From Nonomuraea sp. SYSU D8015 (GTDB lineage: Bacteria > Actinomycetota > Actinomycetes > Streptosporangiales > Streptosporangiaceae), in contig NZ_VJYI01000026.1 in NCBI RefSeq assembly GCF_008065375.1, forward strand, positions 1-64,000: DNA of 64,000 nucleotides. Reading direction: 5' to 3'. Made by a program: the position numbers and the translations under genes. The notes under the pieces were generated by a model. The model was not told the origin of the DNA. It saw nothing but the letters and a program-made list of their open reading frames with translations, and did no database searches. Below, piece by piece: positions 53,309 to 61,932 of the stretch; position 1 is the stretch's first letter; each line of letters starts with the position of its first letter.

Positions 53309-53560
53309 GTGGCTGACGGAATCGACGCCCTCTACGCCCACGCTGGTTTCGGCGTGGGCGTCCGTCGAGGCCGCAGACCCGCGATCGTCGTCGCGGACCT
53401 CACCTACGAATTCACCGACCCTTCTTACCCGTCGGGCGCTGATCTCTCGGAGGCGGTAGAAGCCACCGGCTCCCTGATCAAGGCCGCGTGCGCGGTGGAG
53501 ATCCCCGTTATCTTCACGACGATCTCGTACACCCCGGCCGAGATGTCCGTCGTGACCTGA
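53309..53560 (+). pseudogene. Truncated isochorismatase-family hydrolase
   Basis: GTG 53309 with AAGGAG upstream. Residues RRPAIVVADLTYEFTDPSYP carry the catalytic Asp of the family, followed by EIPVIFTTISYTPAEM and a stop after residue 83. Intact members have about 200 residues with Lys and Cys further on, so only the N-terminal 40 percent is left. Confidence 0.65.
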
Positions 53561-53588
53561 TTGCAGAACCGGCAGTGATTTCCCATCA

Positions 53589-54506
53589 TCACCGGTCCAC
53601 GACCAGCCAAGCGCCGTGGTCCTCGAAGGTGGTGCTGTGGCCTCCAAGTCGTTCTCCCAGGTCAGTCAGTTGGCCCACATCGAGGCAGTGGCGATGGCCG
53701 AAGTAGGGGTCAGGGGTCTCCTCGATGGGGACGTTGATGATCAGTCGTTGGGCCGTGCGTTGCCACAGCACCTCGGCGGCGCGTGCGGCCGTGTCGCGGT
53801 CGAGGTGTTCAAGCAGGTGAATGGCGGTGACGGTGTCGAAGCGAGGCAAGAATTCGGTACGCGGGTCGAACAGGTCGGCCGTCAGGAACTCCACTCCGGA
53901 AATACCCTCGCCCTCGGCGTAATGCCTCGCCGCCTGGATGAGGAAGTCGTCGATGTCCAGGCCGACGATCCGGGAGTCCGGATCATCCGTGCTGAGCAGC
54001 AGCGGCATGAATCCGTGGCACGTCCCGGCATCCAGAAGTGACTTTCCAAGTCGCAGTTCGCGCACGCGTCGATAGATCTCGCTGAACGGTTGGATGAAGT
54101 CCGTGGGATCGATTTCGCTGGGCGACTCGCGCAGGCCTTTCAGGGTGTTGCGGTAGAACCATCGCGAGCAGGTGGACGGGTCGGCATGCACGGAGTAGAG
54201 CGTGGTCGCCATGAGCTGGTTGAAGAGTGCGTGAGGTTCCTGGTCCCAGACACCCCACACAGGCAGGTCTTTTCCTAACGCCTGTCGCGTGCTCGCCAGC
54301 ATCGGGATCAGCGAGTGGCGGATGTGTTTGCCGACATTGTTGTCGATCTCCGACAGGCGAAGATCGTGGACCATCATCAACTCGGCCTCGTTTTCACCCT
54401 CTGGCGGGTTCAGCCAGTGAAGTGCGAAAGGTCCCGCTTGGGCTACGGGCTCGTGCGATCGCGTGAGGTGTTCCACGAGTCTGTGGTGGCGGTGGATGGA
54501 GAACAT
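53589..54506 (-). CDS. Class I SAM-dependent methyltransferase
   Basis: 305 aa from ATG 54506 (start of MFSIHRHHRLVEHLT); the open frame reaches 54572 without a ribosome site. SAM motif SLLDAGTCHGFMPLLLS, then IVGLDIDDFLIQAARHYAEG, ADLF, and FDTVTAIHLLEHLD. The N-terminal 160 residues are unlike common methyltransferases and may bind the substrate. It ends GHRHCLDVGQLTDLGERLGG. It is divergent from the GT2 gene across 140 bp and lies in the RiPP region, so peptide or sugar methylation is plausible. Confidence 0.82.
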   Translation of the reverse strand: MFSIHRHHRLVEHLTRSHEPVAQAGPFALHWLNPPEGENEAELMMVHDLRLSEIDNNVGKHIRHSLIPMLASTRQALGKDLPVWGVWDQEPHALFNQLMATTLYSVHADPSTCSRWFYRNTLKGLRESPSEIDPTDFIQPFSEIYRRVRELRLGKSLLDAGTCHGFMPLLLSTDDPDSRIVGLDIDDFLIQAARHYAEGEGISGVEFLTADLFDPRTEFLPRFDTVTAIHLLEHLDRDTAARAAEVLWQRTAQRLIINVPIEETPDPYFGHRHCLDVGQLTDLGERLGGHSTTFEDHGAWLVVDR

Positions 54507-54646
54507 GCAGCCCGAGGATAGTGGCGGCGCTCTCCCCGAGCCATGCCTGCCACCCCTCTCTGACCTGGGCATTTAGGTTTGCCCAAGGCTTCTACAAGCC
54601 GCGCTGGCCAATCTCGCATCCCAAGGGCGCGAGGAGGCGGTATGCG

Positions 54647-55966
54647 ATGACACGGACCGGGAAACACGATCTGAGCGTTGTTATCCCCACGCACCGTCAG
54701 GCCCATTGCCTGGAGCCGGTCCTGGAGTCGCTCGCTCGGCAGAGCTTGCCCAGGGAAGCGTTCGAGGTCGTGGTCGTGGAGGATCCCAGCGAGGTGTCCT
54801 ACGAGGCGTCCGCCAAGCGGGCGTTGGAGCTTGGGTTCCGCTTCGAGGCACTTCCCGGTCGCGCGGGCCGGAGCGCGACCAGGAACCATGCGGTGAACCT
54901 GGCTCGCGGCGACGTGCTACTCTTCCTCGATGGTGACTGCTATGCGGCGCCTGACCTGCTGGAAAAGCATTGGCGCTTCCACAGGGACGCGCCCGGTCCA
55001 CGGGCGGCGGCGGGCACTCGGCTCGAGATCACCTCGCTGGGGTTCGCTGGACGGCTGGTGCGTGGCGAGGCGATCTCGAAGGAAGAGCGCGACCGAGAGT
55101 GCTATGATATAAGGTTTCCTGCCGGGGTGCCGGATGAGGCTGCACGGTTGGCCATGGAGACCCCCTGGCTGTATGCCTACACAAACGTCTCCGTGCCGCG
55201 GGCGCTCGTGACCGCGGTGGGATGTTTCGACGAACAGTTCGGCCTCCAATGGGGTCTGGAGGACATCGACCTGTTCTACCGCATCTACGTCCAGATGGGT
55301 CGGCTGCCGGACGCGTTCGTCTACGACGAGTCGATGATTTCGTACCATCTGCCGCACTACCGCAACCGGGGATCCGAACTCGGCCAGTTCCGGGGGAATG
55401 AGCCATACTTCCGGCGGAAGCATGCGCACTTCGAGGTCGAACCGAGCGTCGATCTGCCCGATCTATCCGCCTACCAGATCCGGCTCTATCGGCAGCGAGT
55501 GGCTCAGTTCACCGCTTCCGAGGCTGGTCGCACCGACGAGTCCACGTGGCGTCGCGTGGAAAAATTGCTGTCCACGTGGCCGAATGTCCTGTACGCGGGT
55601 CTCGGGACCGCCGACCTTCCGTTGCCCCCAGGGACGATCACAATGGACCACGGCGCACCGCCATCACAGTCGAATGAGCATCTGCTTGGTCTGTTCACGG
55701 GCTACCCAGAAGGGGCCTTCGATGTCGTCATCAACGTGGATCTTTGGCGGCTGCTGCACTGGCAGGACCTCTGCACCCATGTGAACGAGGCATTGCGTAT
55801 CGCCGACGAACTGTTGCTCATCCGCACGGCCCAGCGGATCGAGATCGACGGCGACCCGGTCTCAGACGATCGGGACCTGGAGTATTTCCTGCGTGCGCTG
55901 GGGTCACACGTCTCCATCATCACTGATCGCAGCGAGTCGGGCGCACTGCTGATCCGGTGCAGGTGA
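54647..55966 (+). CDS. GT2 glycosyltransferase with methyltransferase-like C-domain
   Basis: 439 aa from ATG 54647 (GAGGAGG upstream). GT-A fold: LSVVIPTHRQAHCLEPVLES, DXD-type motif LLFLDGDCYAAPDLLEKH, acceptor-side GLQWGLEDIDLFYRI. Residues 290-439 (NVLYAGLGTADLPL, AFDVVINVDLWRLLHWQDLC) resemble the second half of a class I methyltransferase but lack a proper GxGxG loop. Paralogue of the GT2 at 60348-61649. Its 3' end overlaps the convergent SARP gene by 47 bp. Confidence 0.85.
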   Translation: MTRTGKHDLSVVIPTHRQAHCLEPVLESLARQSLPREAFEVVVVEDPSEVSYEASAKRALELGFRFEALPGRAGRSATRNHAVNLARGDVLLFLDGDCYAAPDLLEKHWRFHRDAPGPRAAAGTRLEITSLGFAGRLVRGEAISKEERDRECYDIRFPAGVPDEAARLAMETPWLYAYTNVSVPRALVTAVGCFDEQFGLQWGLEDIDLFYRIYVQMGRLPDAFVYDESMISYHLPHYRNRGSELGQFRGNEPYFRRKHAHFEVEPSVDLPDLSAYQIRLYRQRVAQFTASEAGRTDESTWRRVEKLLSTWPNVLYAGLGTADLPLPPGTITMDHGAPPSQSNEHLLGLFTGYPEGAFDVVINVDLWRLLHWQDLCTHVNEALRIADELLLIRTAQRIEIDGDPVSDDRDLEYFLRALGSHVSIITDRSESGALLIRCR

Positions 55967-57725
55967 CCGTTCTCGCCGAGTCGAGGTTCCGCGCCAGCTC
56001 ACCGGCATAGGAGCGGACAAGGTCATGCAAGACGTACCGCCCGGGCACGGACTCGGCGAGCAGTTGCGCGTCGGCCAGTTCGGCGCACAGCCGGGCGACC
56101 CGCTCCTTGGGCATGTCTGCCAGGTGGGCCGCGGCATCCAGCCCGATATCCGGTCCTGGATGCTGGCCGAGGATCCGGAACAGGCGCGCCGTCTGCGGGC
56201 GCAACGCCTGGTAGGACGCGGAGAAGACCGCGCGGATGTCCGTCGTGAGGTCCTGGGTCGCCAGCGTGTCGAGCTGACGCGGGGCGTCGGTGAGGTCGCG
56301 GGCGATCGCGAGCAGAGGGAACTTCGGAGTTGTGGTGGCTCGGGCGGCCGCGATGGCCAACGCCAATGGCAACCCAGCGCAGGCGGCCAGGATCTCCGAA
56401 ACGGCTCTCGGCTCGTTGGACAGTCGTCCCGCACCGAGCCGAGCGGCCAGCAGTTGCCGCGCCTCATCCTCGTCGAGCACATCCAGCGGCACCGGCCGGG
56501 CGCCTTCGGTGACGATCAATCCGGTCAGGGTGCTGCGGCTGGTCACCACTGCCATGCTGCCTGGCCGACTCGGCAGCAACGGCCGCACCTGAGCAGCGTC
56601 GCGGGCATTGTCCAGCAGCACAAGCACTCGCCTGCCGGCCAGCTTGCTGCGGTAGCGACCCATCCGGGCTTCAACACTCTCCGGGATCTGCTCAGTGGGA
56701 ACACCCAGCAACTCCAGCAGGGCTTGGAGGGCTTCCGACGGGCCGAGCACAGGACTCGCCGGATCGAAGCCACGCAGGTCCAGGTAGAGCTGCCCATCGG
56801 GAAACGCGTCACGATTCTGATGCGCCCAGCGGACGGCCAGCGTCGTCTTTCCCACCCCACCGGAACCTGACACAGCCACCACAGGAGCTCGTACGGCGAG
56901 CAGCCGGTCCAGCGTGTTCATTTCATCGCGACGCCCCACAAATCCGGCCGGGTCAAGGGGCAGGTTTGCCGGAACCTCGGGTGGGAGCGCTCCCACAAGG
57001 GGTGTGACGCTACTGTCATCACCGAGCAGCTGGCCATGCAGCCGCTGCAGAGCAGGACCGGGATCACACCCGAGCTGCTCGACCAGCCGTTGCCGCACGT
57101 GGGTGTAGTGCACCAATGCGTCAGCCTGCCGACCGGACCGGTACAGGGCGAGCATCAACTGCCCGGCCAGACGCTCGTCCAACGGGTGAGCCGCTGCCGC
57201 TGCCGCCAGCTCGGGCAGGAGCTGATCATGGCCGTCGTGGCGCAGCCACAGGTCATTGCGATCGAGGAACGCGGACAAGTGCTGATTGACGAGCGTGTCC
57301 CTGACCCCGTTGAGCCAGGCCAGATCCAGGTCCTGGAAAGGCTCGCCACGCCACAGCGCCAACGCCTCGTTCCACTGCGCGATGGACGCCTCCACGTCGT
57401 CCGCTGCTCTGGCCCTGGACACCAGCTGCTGAAACCTGTGCATGTCCACCGCTGTTGGCTCGACGTCGAGCACATACCCCCCGCCTGTGCGGACGATGGG
57501 GACGGCGCCCAGCAACTGGCGCAGCCGGGAGAGATAGGTGTAGATGGTCTCCCGGGAAGCCCGTGGCGGCGCGCCGTCCCAAAGCCGATCGACCAGATCG
57601 TCGACCGTCACTCTCCGACCGACCTCCGCGAGGAGAATCGCCAGCACACCCCGCTGTCTGGCGTGGAGATTGACTGGCCTGCCTCCTATGCGGGCTTCGA
57701 CACCGCCCAGAACGAGGAACTCCAT
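55920..57725 (-). CDS. SARP-type regulator, truncated after the NB-ARC domain
   Basis: 601 aa. Winged helix (MEFLVLGGVEARIGGRPVN, YLSRLRQLLGAVP), BTAD (95-240), NB-ARC with VSGSGGVGKTTLA and VLVLLDNARDAAQVRPLL. It breaks off after VPGRYVLHDLVRSYAGELAR and a short tail (TCTGSAVRPTRCDQ) that looks non-native, so the TPR region of AfsR-like proteins is missing. Many SARPs work without TPRs. It is the likely activator of the RiPP locus, and the element repeated before the precursors is a candidate target. Confidence 0.85.
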   Translation of the reverse strand: MEFLVLGGVEARIGGRPVNLHARQRGVLAILLAEVGRRVTVDDLVDRLWDGAPPRASRETIYTYLSRLRQLLGAVPIVRTGGGYVLDVEPTAVDMHRFQQLVSRARAADDVEASIAQWNEALALWRGEPFQDLDLAWLNGVRDTLVNQHLSAFLDRNDLWLRHDGHDQLLPELAAAAAAHPLDERLAGQLMLALYRSGRQADALVHYTHVRQRLVEQLGCDPGPALQRLHGQLLGDDSSVTPLVGALPPEVPANLPLDPAGFVGRRDEMNTLDRLLAVRAPVVAVSGSGGVGKTTLAVRWAHQNRDAFPDGQLYLDLRGFDPASPVLGPSEALQALLELLGVPTEQIPESVEARMGRYRSKLAGRRVLVLLDNARDAAQVRPLLPSRPGSMAVVTSRSTLTGLIVTEGARPVPLDVLDEDEARQLLAARLGAGRLSNEPRAVSEILAACAGLPLALAIAAARATTTPKFPLLAIARDLTDAPRQLDTLATQDLTTDIRAVFSASYQALRPQTARLFRILGQHPGPDIGLDAAAHLADMPKERVARLCAELADAQLLAESVPGRYVLHDLVRSYAGELARNLDSARTVTCTGSAVRPTRCDQ

Positions 57726-57790
57726 TCACATTCCCCCCTGCTTCGGGTAGCAAAAGTGAGGCTAGCGAGCGGGGGTATGCCGCCGGTATG

Positions 57791-58579
57791 TCAGTGCCCT
57801 GCGCTCTCGTATCGGCTCACTCCCGCCCTGAACACCAGCCCGCCGATCAGCAAACAAGCCATCGCCACCATGGGTGTCGGCGCGCCCAGCCATCCGTTCG
57901 GCCCTCGATCGAAGAGGTAAGCGGCTGGAAAGAACCTTACGAACGCGACCGGCACGATCGTCAAGACCGTCTGCAGATGGGGTCCGTAGACGCTGATCGG
58001 ATAACGGGCAAGGTCGCCGAGTGCCTGCGTCGCATAAGCCAGGGCGCTCGACGGGCTCAGTAGCCAGAAGGAGGCCGCCCTGGCGGCGAGATTGATCCCC
58101 AATCTGACCAGGATGGCGCTCATGAACAGGATGAACGCCCATATGACCGTAAGTCCTGTCCAGTCAGTCTCCACATTGGCCAGGCCCGCGCCCAGCAAGA
58201 CAACGCCCATCGTGAGGTTGCCGAGTCCGTTCATCCCCACGGCGGAACTCATCAGTTGAAGGACGACAGGCATCGGCCGTACGAGCAGGTAGTCGAGCCC
58301 ACCACCGTTGATCATCGAAGCCAGGTGCCAGGTGCCCTCGAACAGCAGGGAGCAGACGCCTTCGGCGGTGATCACCATGGCGTAGACGCAGACGACCTCC
58401 CACTGCTTCCAGCCGGCCAGCACGGGAAGGTGCGAGAACACGGTGAGCAGGAAGATCAGACCGGCGAGCTGGGTGAGGACGGCCGCGGCGGCCAGCAAGA
58501 TCGCGCCAGTCCGGTACTCCAGGACGGCTCGTAAGTGCACCCTCAGGCATCGCCTGTACAGCCAGAGCAGCCGCCTCAT
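57791..58579 (-). CDS. ABC-2 type permease (PF06182-like), second subunit
   Basis: 262 aa from ATG 58579 (GGGGGATGAG upstream). Six hydrophobic segments, starting RTGAILLAAAAVLTQLAGLI; characteristic INGGGLDYLLVRPMP and LARYPISVYGPHLQTVLTIV. Together with the preceding permease and ATPase genes it forms a heteromeric ABC exporter, probably exporting the RiPP or giving self-protection. Starts one base after the stop of the first permease. Confidence 0.87.
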   Translation of the reverse strand: MRRLLWLYRRCLRVHLRAVLEYRTGAILLAAAAVLTQLAGLIFLLTVFSHLPVLAGWKQWEVVCVYAMVITAEGVCSLLFEGTWHLASMINGGGLDYLLVRPMPVVLQLMSSAVGMNGLGNLTMGVVLLGAGLANVETDWTGLTVIWAFILFMSAILVRLGINLAARAASFWLLSPSSALAYATQALGDLARYPISVYGPHLQTVLTIVPVAFVRFFPAAYLFDRGPNGWLGAPTPMVAMACLLIGGLVFRAGVSRYESAGH

Positions 58580-58580
58580 C

Positions 58581-59363
58581 TCATCCCCCGTGAACCGTGA
58601 TCTGCCGCAGCCCACGTGACCAGGCCACGCGCCCGATGAGCCACAAGGCGGCGATCCAGCCGACCTGCAGGCAAAGCAAAAGGACCGCCTCCCCGTCCCT
58701 GACCCGCCCGACGAAGATCAGCGCAGGCGTGGAGACCATGCTCGGGAAAGGGGACAGCTGACACAGCGTCTGCAACCAGGCCGGATAGAGCTCGATGGGC
58801 ACCAGCGATCCGGACAGGACTTCGGCGATCCCGGCCCGGGCCCAGCTGACGCCCTGGTAGTTCTGGGTCCAGAAGCAAGCGACGCCAGTCAGATAGACGA
58901 TGCCGAACTTGAGCGGCACCACCGCGCACAGGCTGGCGACGAACAGCAACCCCTGCCAGCCGGTCGGCATGGGCACAGGGGCTGCCACGGAGATCATCAT
59001 CAGGCCGATTGAAGCGACCGCCAGGAGTTCCACGCCCAGGAATCCGAGCGTCTCGGCCCAGCGCGCCAGTTGGAAGTCCACCGGCTTGGTCAGGTCGAGC
59101 GCGACCATGCCGGAGAGCACCCGGCCGGCCAGCAGCAGGTCGGTGTACCCCGAGACCAGGGTGTTGGCGGCGAAGGACACCAGCAGGTAGCCCTTCACTT
59201 CGTGCCAGGTGAAACCCGGGCTCGCCTCGCTCAGCAACGCCTGCCAGACCGCCAGCATCGCGACGGCCTGCACGACGGTTCCGAGCAGGATGAGCAGGAA
59301 GTTCACCCGGTAGACGTGCAGCGACGTCCATGAGTTGCGCGCGAGGCCCGCGTATCCCTTCAT
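58581..59363 (-). CDS. ABC-2 type permease (PF06182-like), first subunit
   Basis: 260 aa from ATG 59363, which overlaps the ATPase stop (ATGA). Six hydrophobic segments (NFLLILLGTVVQAVAMLAVW, ELLAVASIGLMMISVAAPVP), with GRVLSGMVALDLTKPVDFQL equivalent to the RPxP region of its partner and PIELYPAWLQTLCQLSPFPS near the end. Same operon as the GT2, ATPase and second permease. Confidence 0.87.
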   Translation of the reverse strand: MKGYAGLARNSWTSLHVYRVNFLLILLGTVVQAVAMLAVWQALLSEASPGFTWHEVKGYLLVSFAANTLVSGYTDLLLAGRVLSGMVALDLTKPVDFQLARWAETLGFLGVELLAVASIGLMMISVAAPVPMPTGWQGLLFVASLCAVVPLKFGIVYLTGVACFWTQNYQGVSWARAGIAEVLSGSLVPIELYPAWLQTLCQLSPFPSMVSTPALIFVGRVRDGEAVLLLCLQVGWIAALWLIGRVAWSRGLRQITVHGG

Positions 59364-60357
59364 CGGAGTTCGTAGTCGCGGGCGTAGATCCTCCGCACGA
59401 CGTCCTCGATCTTGGGCTCGTCGATCCACATGTCGACGATGTCCGCCTGCGCCGCCACCGCCTTGGTCACCTGGCCTGCCGTGAACAGCAGCCGGTCGAA
59501 CGTGATCGACGCATGGTGGGATGAGCTGTCCAGGCTCGCTGTGACGCCGGGCAGCGACCGCGCGAGGCCAGGTGGCGCCGCGTCGGCGAGGACGAAGTGA
59601 ACGGTCCTCTCCGTGGCCAGCAAGTCCTTGATCGTGGCGATGGGTCCGTCGAAGACGATCGAGCCCGCGTCGATGATGACGATCCGCTGGCACAGGTTCT
59701 CGATGTCGGCGAGGTCGTGGGTGGTGAGCAGGATAGTCGTCCCCAGCTCGCGCAGCCGCCGCAACATGGCGCGCACCTGGTCCTTCGCGGTGATGTCCAG
59801 GCCGATCGTCGGTTCGTCCAGGTAGAGCACGGCCGGATCGTGCAACAGCGCAGCGGCAAGGTCGGCGCGCATCCGCTGCCCGAGCGAGAGTTTGCGTGCC
59901 ATCACCGGCAGGAGTTCCCCGAGGGCGAGTGAGGCGTCGAAACGGTCGAGTTGGGTGCGGTAGAGCCGCTCGGGTACGCCGTACATGTCGCGCAGCAGTT
60001 CCAGGGAGTCGCGCACCGGTAAGTCCCACCACAGCTGCGAGCGCTGCCCGAACAGCACTCCTATCCTGCGCGCGTTGGCGCGCCGCTGCCGGTGTGGCAC
60101 GCATCCGCCACCCGCACCTCGCCCGCTGTGGGAACGACGATGCCGCTGAGGAGCTTCACGGTCGTCGACTTCCCCGCCCCGTTCGGCCCGCCGTAGGCGA
60201 CCGCTTCGCCCGCCTCGATGCGCAGATCCACCTCCCTCACCGCGACGTGTTCCTGGTAGCGCGGCCGGATCAGGTGGCGCAGTGAACCGGCGAAGCCGGG
60301 AGGCTTGTCCGCGAGGCGGAACACCTTGGTCAGGCCGTACGCCTCGATCAGCGACAT
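59360..60357 (-). pseudogene. ABC transporter ATPase with a one-base frameshift
   Basis: Start ATG 60357 overlaps the end of the GT2 gene. First frame: IEAYGLTKVFRLADKPPG and Walker A YGGPNGAGKSTTVK. After GEVRVA (about 60103) the frame is lost; the adjacent frame gives CVPHRQRRANARRIGVLFGQ, signature KLSLGQRMRADLAAALLHD, Walker B AVLYLDEPTIGLD and TTHDLADIENLC. One missing G (GCG-GA where GCG-GGA is expected, about 60101) restores a 332-residue ATPase. Since both permeases are intact, sequence error is a real option. Confidence 0.75.
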
Positions 60358-61649
60358 TCGCCTGCCGTCTGGATTTGAAGCGCCAGTTGTTCATCCCCGG
60401 CCAGCAACTCGGTGCGGAAGTGGTTGCCGAGCCCGCGGGCAAAAAAGACCAGCTTCTCCATCGCGACTTCATGGCTTTCTGGAATATCGGCGATGACCAG
60501 GAGCAAGGTCCCCGCCACCCGGACGGACTCGTCCACGAGGTTGTAGAACTCCGACCTGCCCAGATGCTGCCAGACATCGACGTTCACCACGGCGTCGAAG
60601 CCGGCGGCCTCCAGCGGCATGGCGGCTCCGAGGAGGTGGAAGTTGGTCGCCGATGGCGGGCGGCTGAAGTCGAACGTCACCGTCTCCCCTCCGATCGGCA
60701 GGCTCTCCGTATCGCTGCCCATCCACACCACGCGTGCCGCGCCAAGGGCTTCGAGCCGACTGGTGACCCAGGGCAGCACGGGCGCGATGCGGCCGACGCC
60801 GGACTCCGCGATCTCCGCGATCACCTTTTGGTAGTGGGCGAGCACGATCGCGGTCTCAGCGGACGATCTCCATCCTGTGAGTTCCCACACCAGATGCGGA
60901 TGCTTGCGTTTGACCCGGGACAAGTTCTCCTCATAGTCCTTGTACCAATCACCTATTTGCCGGTAGTGCGGCAGATGATGGCAGAGAGCCGCATGATCGT
61001 AGGTGAAGGCCTCTGCATTCCTACTCAGCTCCATGTAAATCCGGTAGAAGAGTTCTGGATCCTCCCATCCCCACGTGGTGCCGAACGCTTCGTCGAAACC
61101 GTCGACCGCCACCACCAGGTCTCGTGGGACCGACACGTTGGCTGCCCACGCGATCATCCAAGGCACCTGGAGCGCCATGGGGATCTCGTGATCGCCGCTG
61201 GGGAAGCGGGTGTCGTCGCAGAGCAGGTCCACGTCCACAGCCGGCTCGCCGCGCATGATGGCTTCCATTTGCGGCGGTCCCATCTCCAGTCGCCGGCCGA
61301 CCACGACGCGCGGACCGTTCGAGTGGTGGCCGAGGTGACGCTGCAGAAGTTCCGGTGAGGCGTGGGAATCGGCGTCCAGGAACAGGATGACCCGGCCGCG
61401 GGCGCGCGCGATGCCGTGGTTGCGGGCCGCAGACCGGCCTCGCCGTTCAGGGAGCGTGATCAGCTGAAGGTCCAGCGGTTTGCCTGCCTCTTCGGCGGCC
61501 TCGTATCCCGGATAGTCGCCGTCCCGGACCACGATCACCTCGAATCGCTCGGGTGCCAGGGTCTGGCGGGTGAGGGATCGGAGCATGATCTCGAGACACT
61601 CGGCGTCACGATGGGTTGGAATGATCACACTGAGCTCGATGTCGTTCAT
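60348..61649 (-). CDS. GT2 glycosyltransferase with methyltransferase-like C-domain
   Basis: 433 aa from the second ATG (61649), spaced seven bases from AGGAGG. IELSVIIPTHRDAECLEIML, LPERRGRSAARNHG, DXD-type ILFLDADSHASPELLQRH, acceptor motif GTTWGWEDPELFYRIYME. C-terminal 150 residues (VVWMGSDTESLP, FDAVVNVDVWQHLGRSEFYN, SVRVAGTLLLVIADIP) are methyltransferase-like without a SAM loop. It is homologous to the GT2 at 54647 and to the IS3-split remnant at 50945-52707. Confidence 0.87.
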   Translation of the reverse strand: MNDIELSVIIPTHRDAECLEIMLRSLTRQTLAPERFEVIVVRDGDYPGYEAAEEAGKPLDLQLITLPERRGRSAARNHGIARARGRVILFLDADSHASPELLQRHLGHHSNGPRVVVGRRLEMGPPQMEAIMRGEPAVDVDLLCDDTRFPSGDHEIPMALQVPWMIAWAANVSVPRDLVVAVDGFDEAFGTTWGWEDPELFYRIYMELSRNAEAFTYDHAALCHHLPHYRQIGDWYKDYEENLSRVKRKHPHLVWELTGWRSSAETAIVLAHYQKVIAEIAESGVGRIAPVLPWVTSRLEALGAARVVWMGSDTESLPIGGETVTFDFSRPPSATNFHLLGAAMPLEAAGFDAVVNVDVWQHLGRSEFYNLVDESVRVAGTLLLVIADIPESHEVAMEKLVFFARGLGNHFRTELLAGDEQLALQIQTAGECR

Positions 61650-61829
61650 CATCTGTCCTCCTATCGCCGGATATCTCGGGTGATAGCCGGGCGCACGTCA
61701 GGCCGCCGCCTCCTCCGCAGCCGCCCCTTCCGGCGCGGGCCGCATCGTTCATCTCCAGGGCCGTGGGTGCTCGATCACCCGGATGACGTCCAGACCAAGG
61801 TCCGCCACATCGAGCATGGTGATCGCCAT
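61606..61829 (-). pseudogene. RiPP precursor peptide 3, frameshifted in the leader
   Basis: ATG 61829 after AAAGGAGGGG: MAITMLDVADLGLDVIRVIE, then HPRPWR and a stop at 61749. The adjacent frame from about 61770 reads APTALEMNDAARAGRGGCGG, then GGGLTCARLSPEI and on into the GT2 start (stop 61606). Precursor 1 has ATC-GAG-GCG-CCA at this point, while here one G is missing (ATCGAGCACCC). The core begins GRGGCG as in precursor 1; its end is uncertain. Confidence 0.65.
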
Positions 61830-61932
61830 GATCTCCCCTCCTTTCCGGGTGTTTGTGATCGACAATTGCGTAATGACGGTATGAACTACGCCTTCGCTGA
61901 TCCACTGCGGTTATCGTTCGCTTAACACTCAG
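61830..61932 (-). promoter_or_regulatory. Conserved upstream element of precursor gene 3
   Basis: On the minus strand CCTGAGTGTTAAGCGAACG, ATAACCGCAGTGGATCAGCG, then ACCGTCATTACGCAATT. Apart from a few bases this equals the element before precursor 1. It overlaps the YcaO stop (TGA 61931-61929). Confidence 0.75.
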
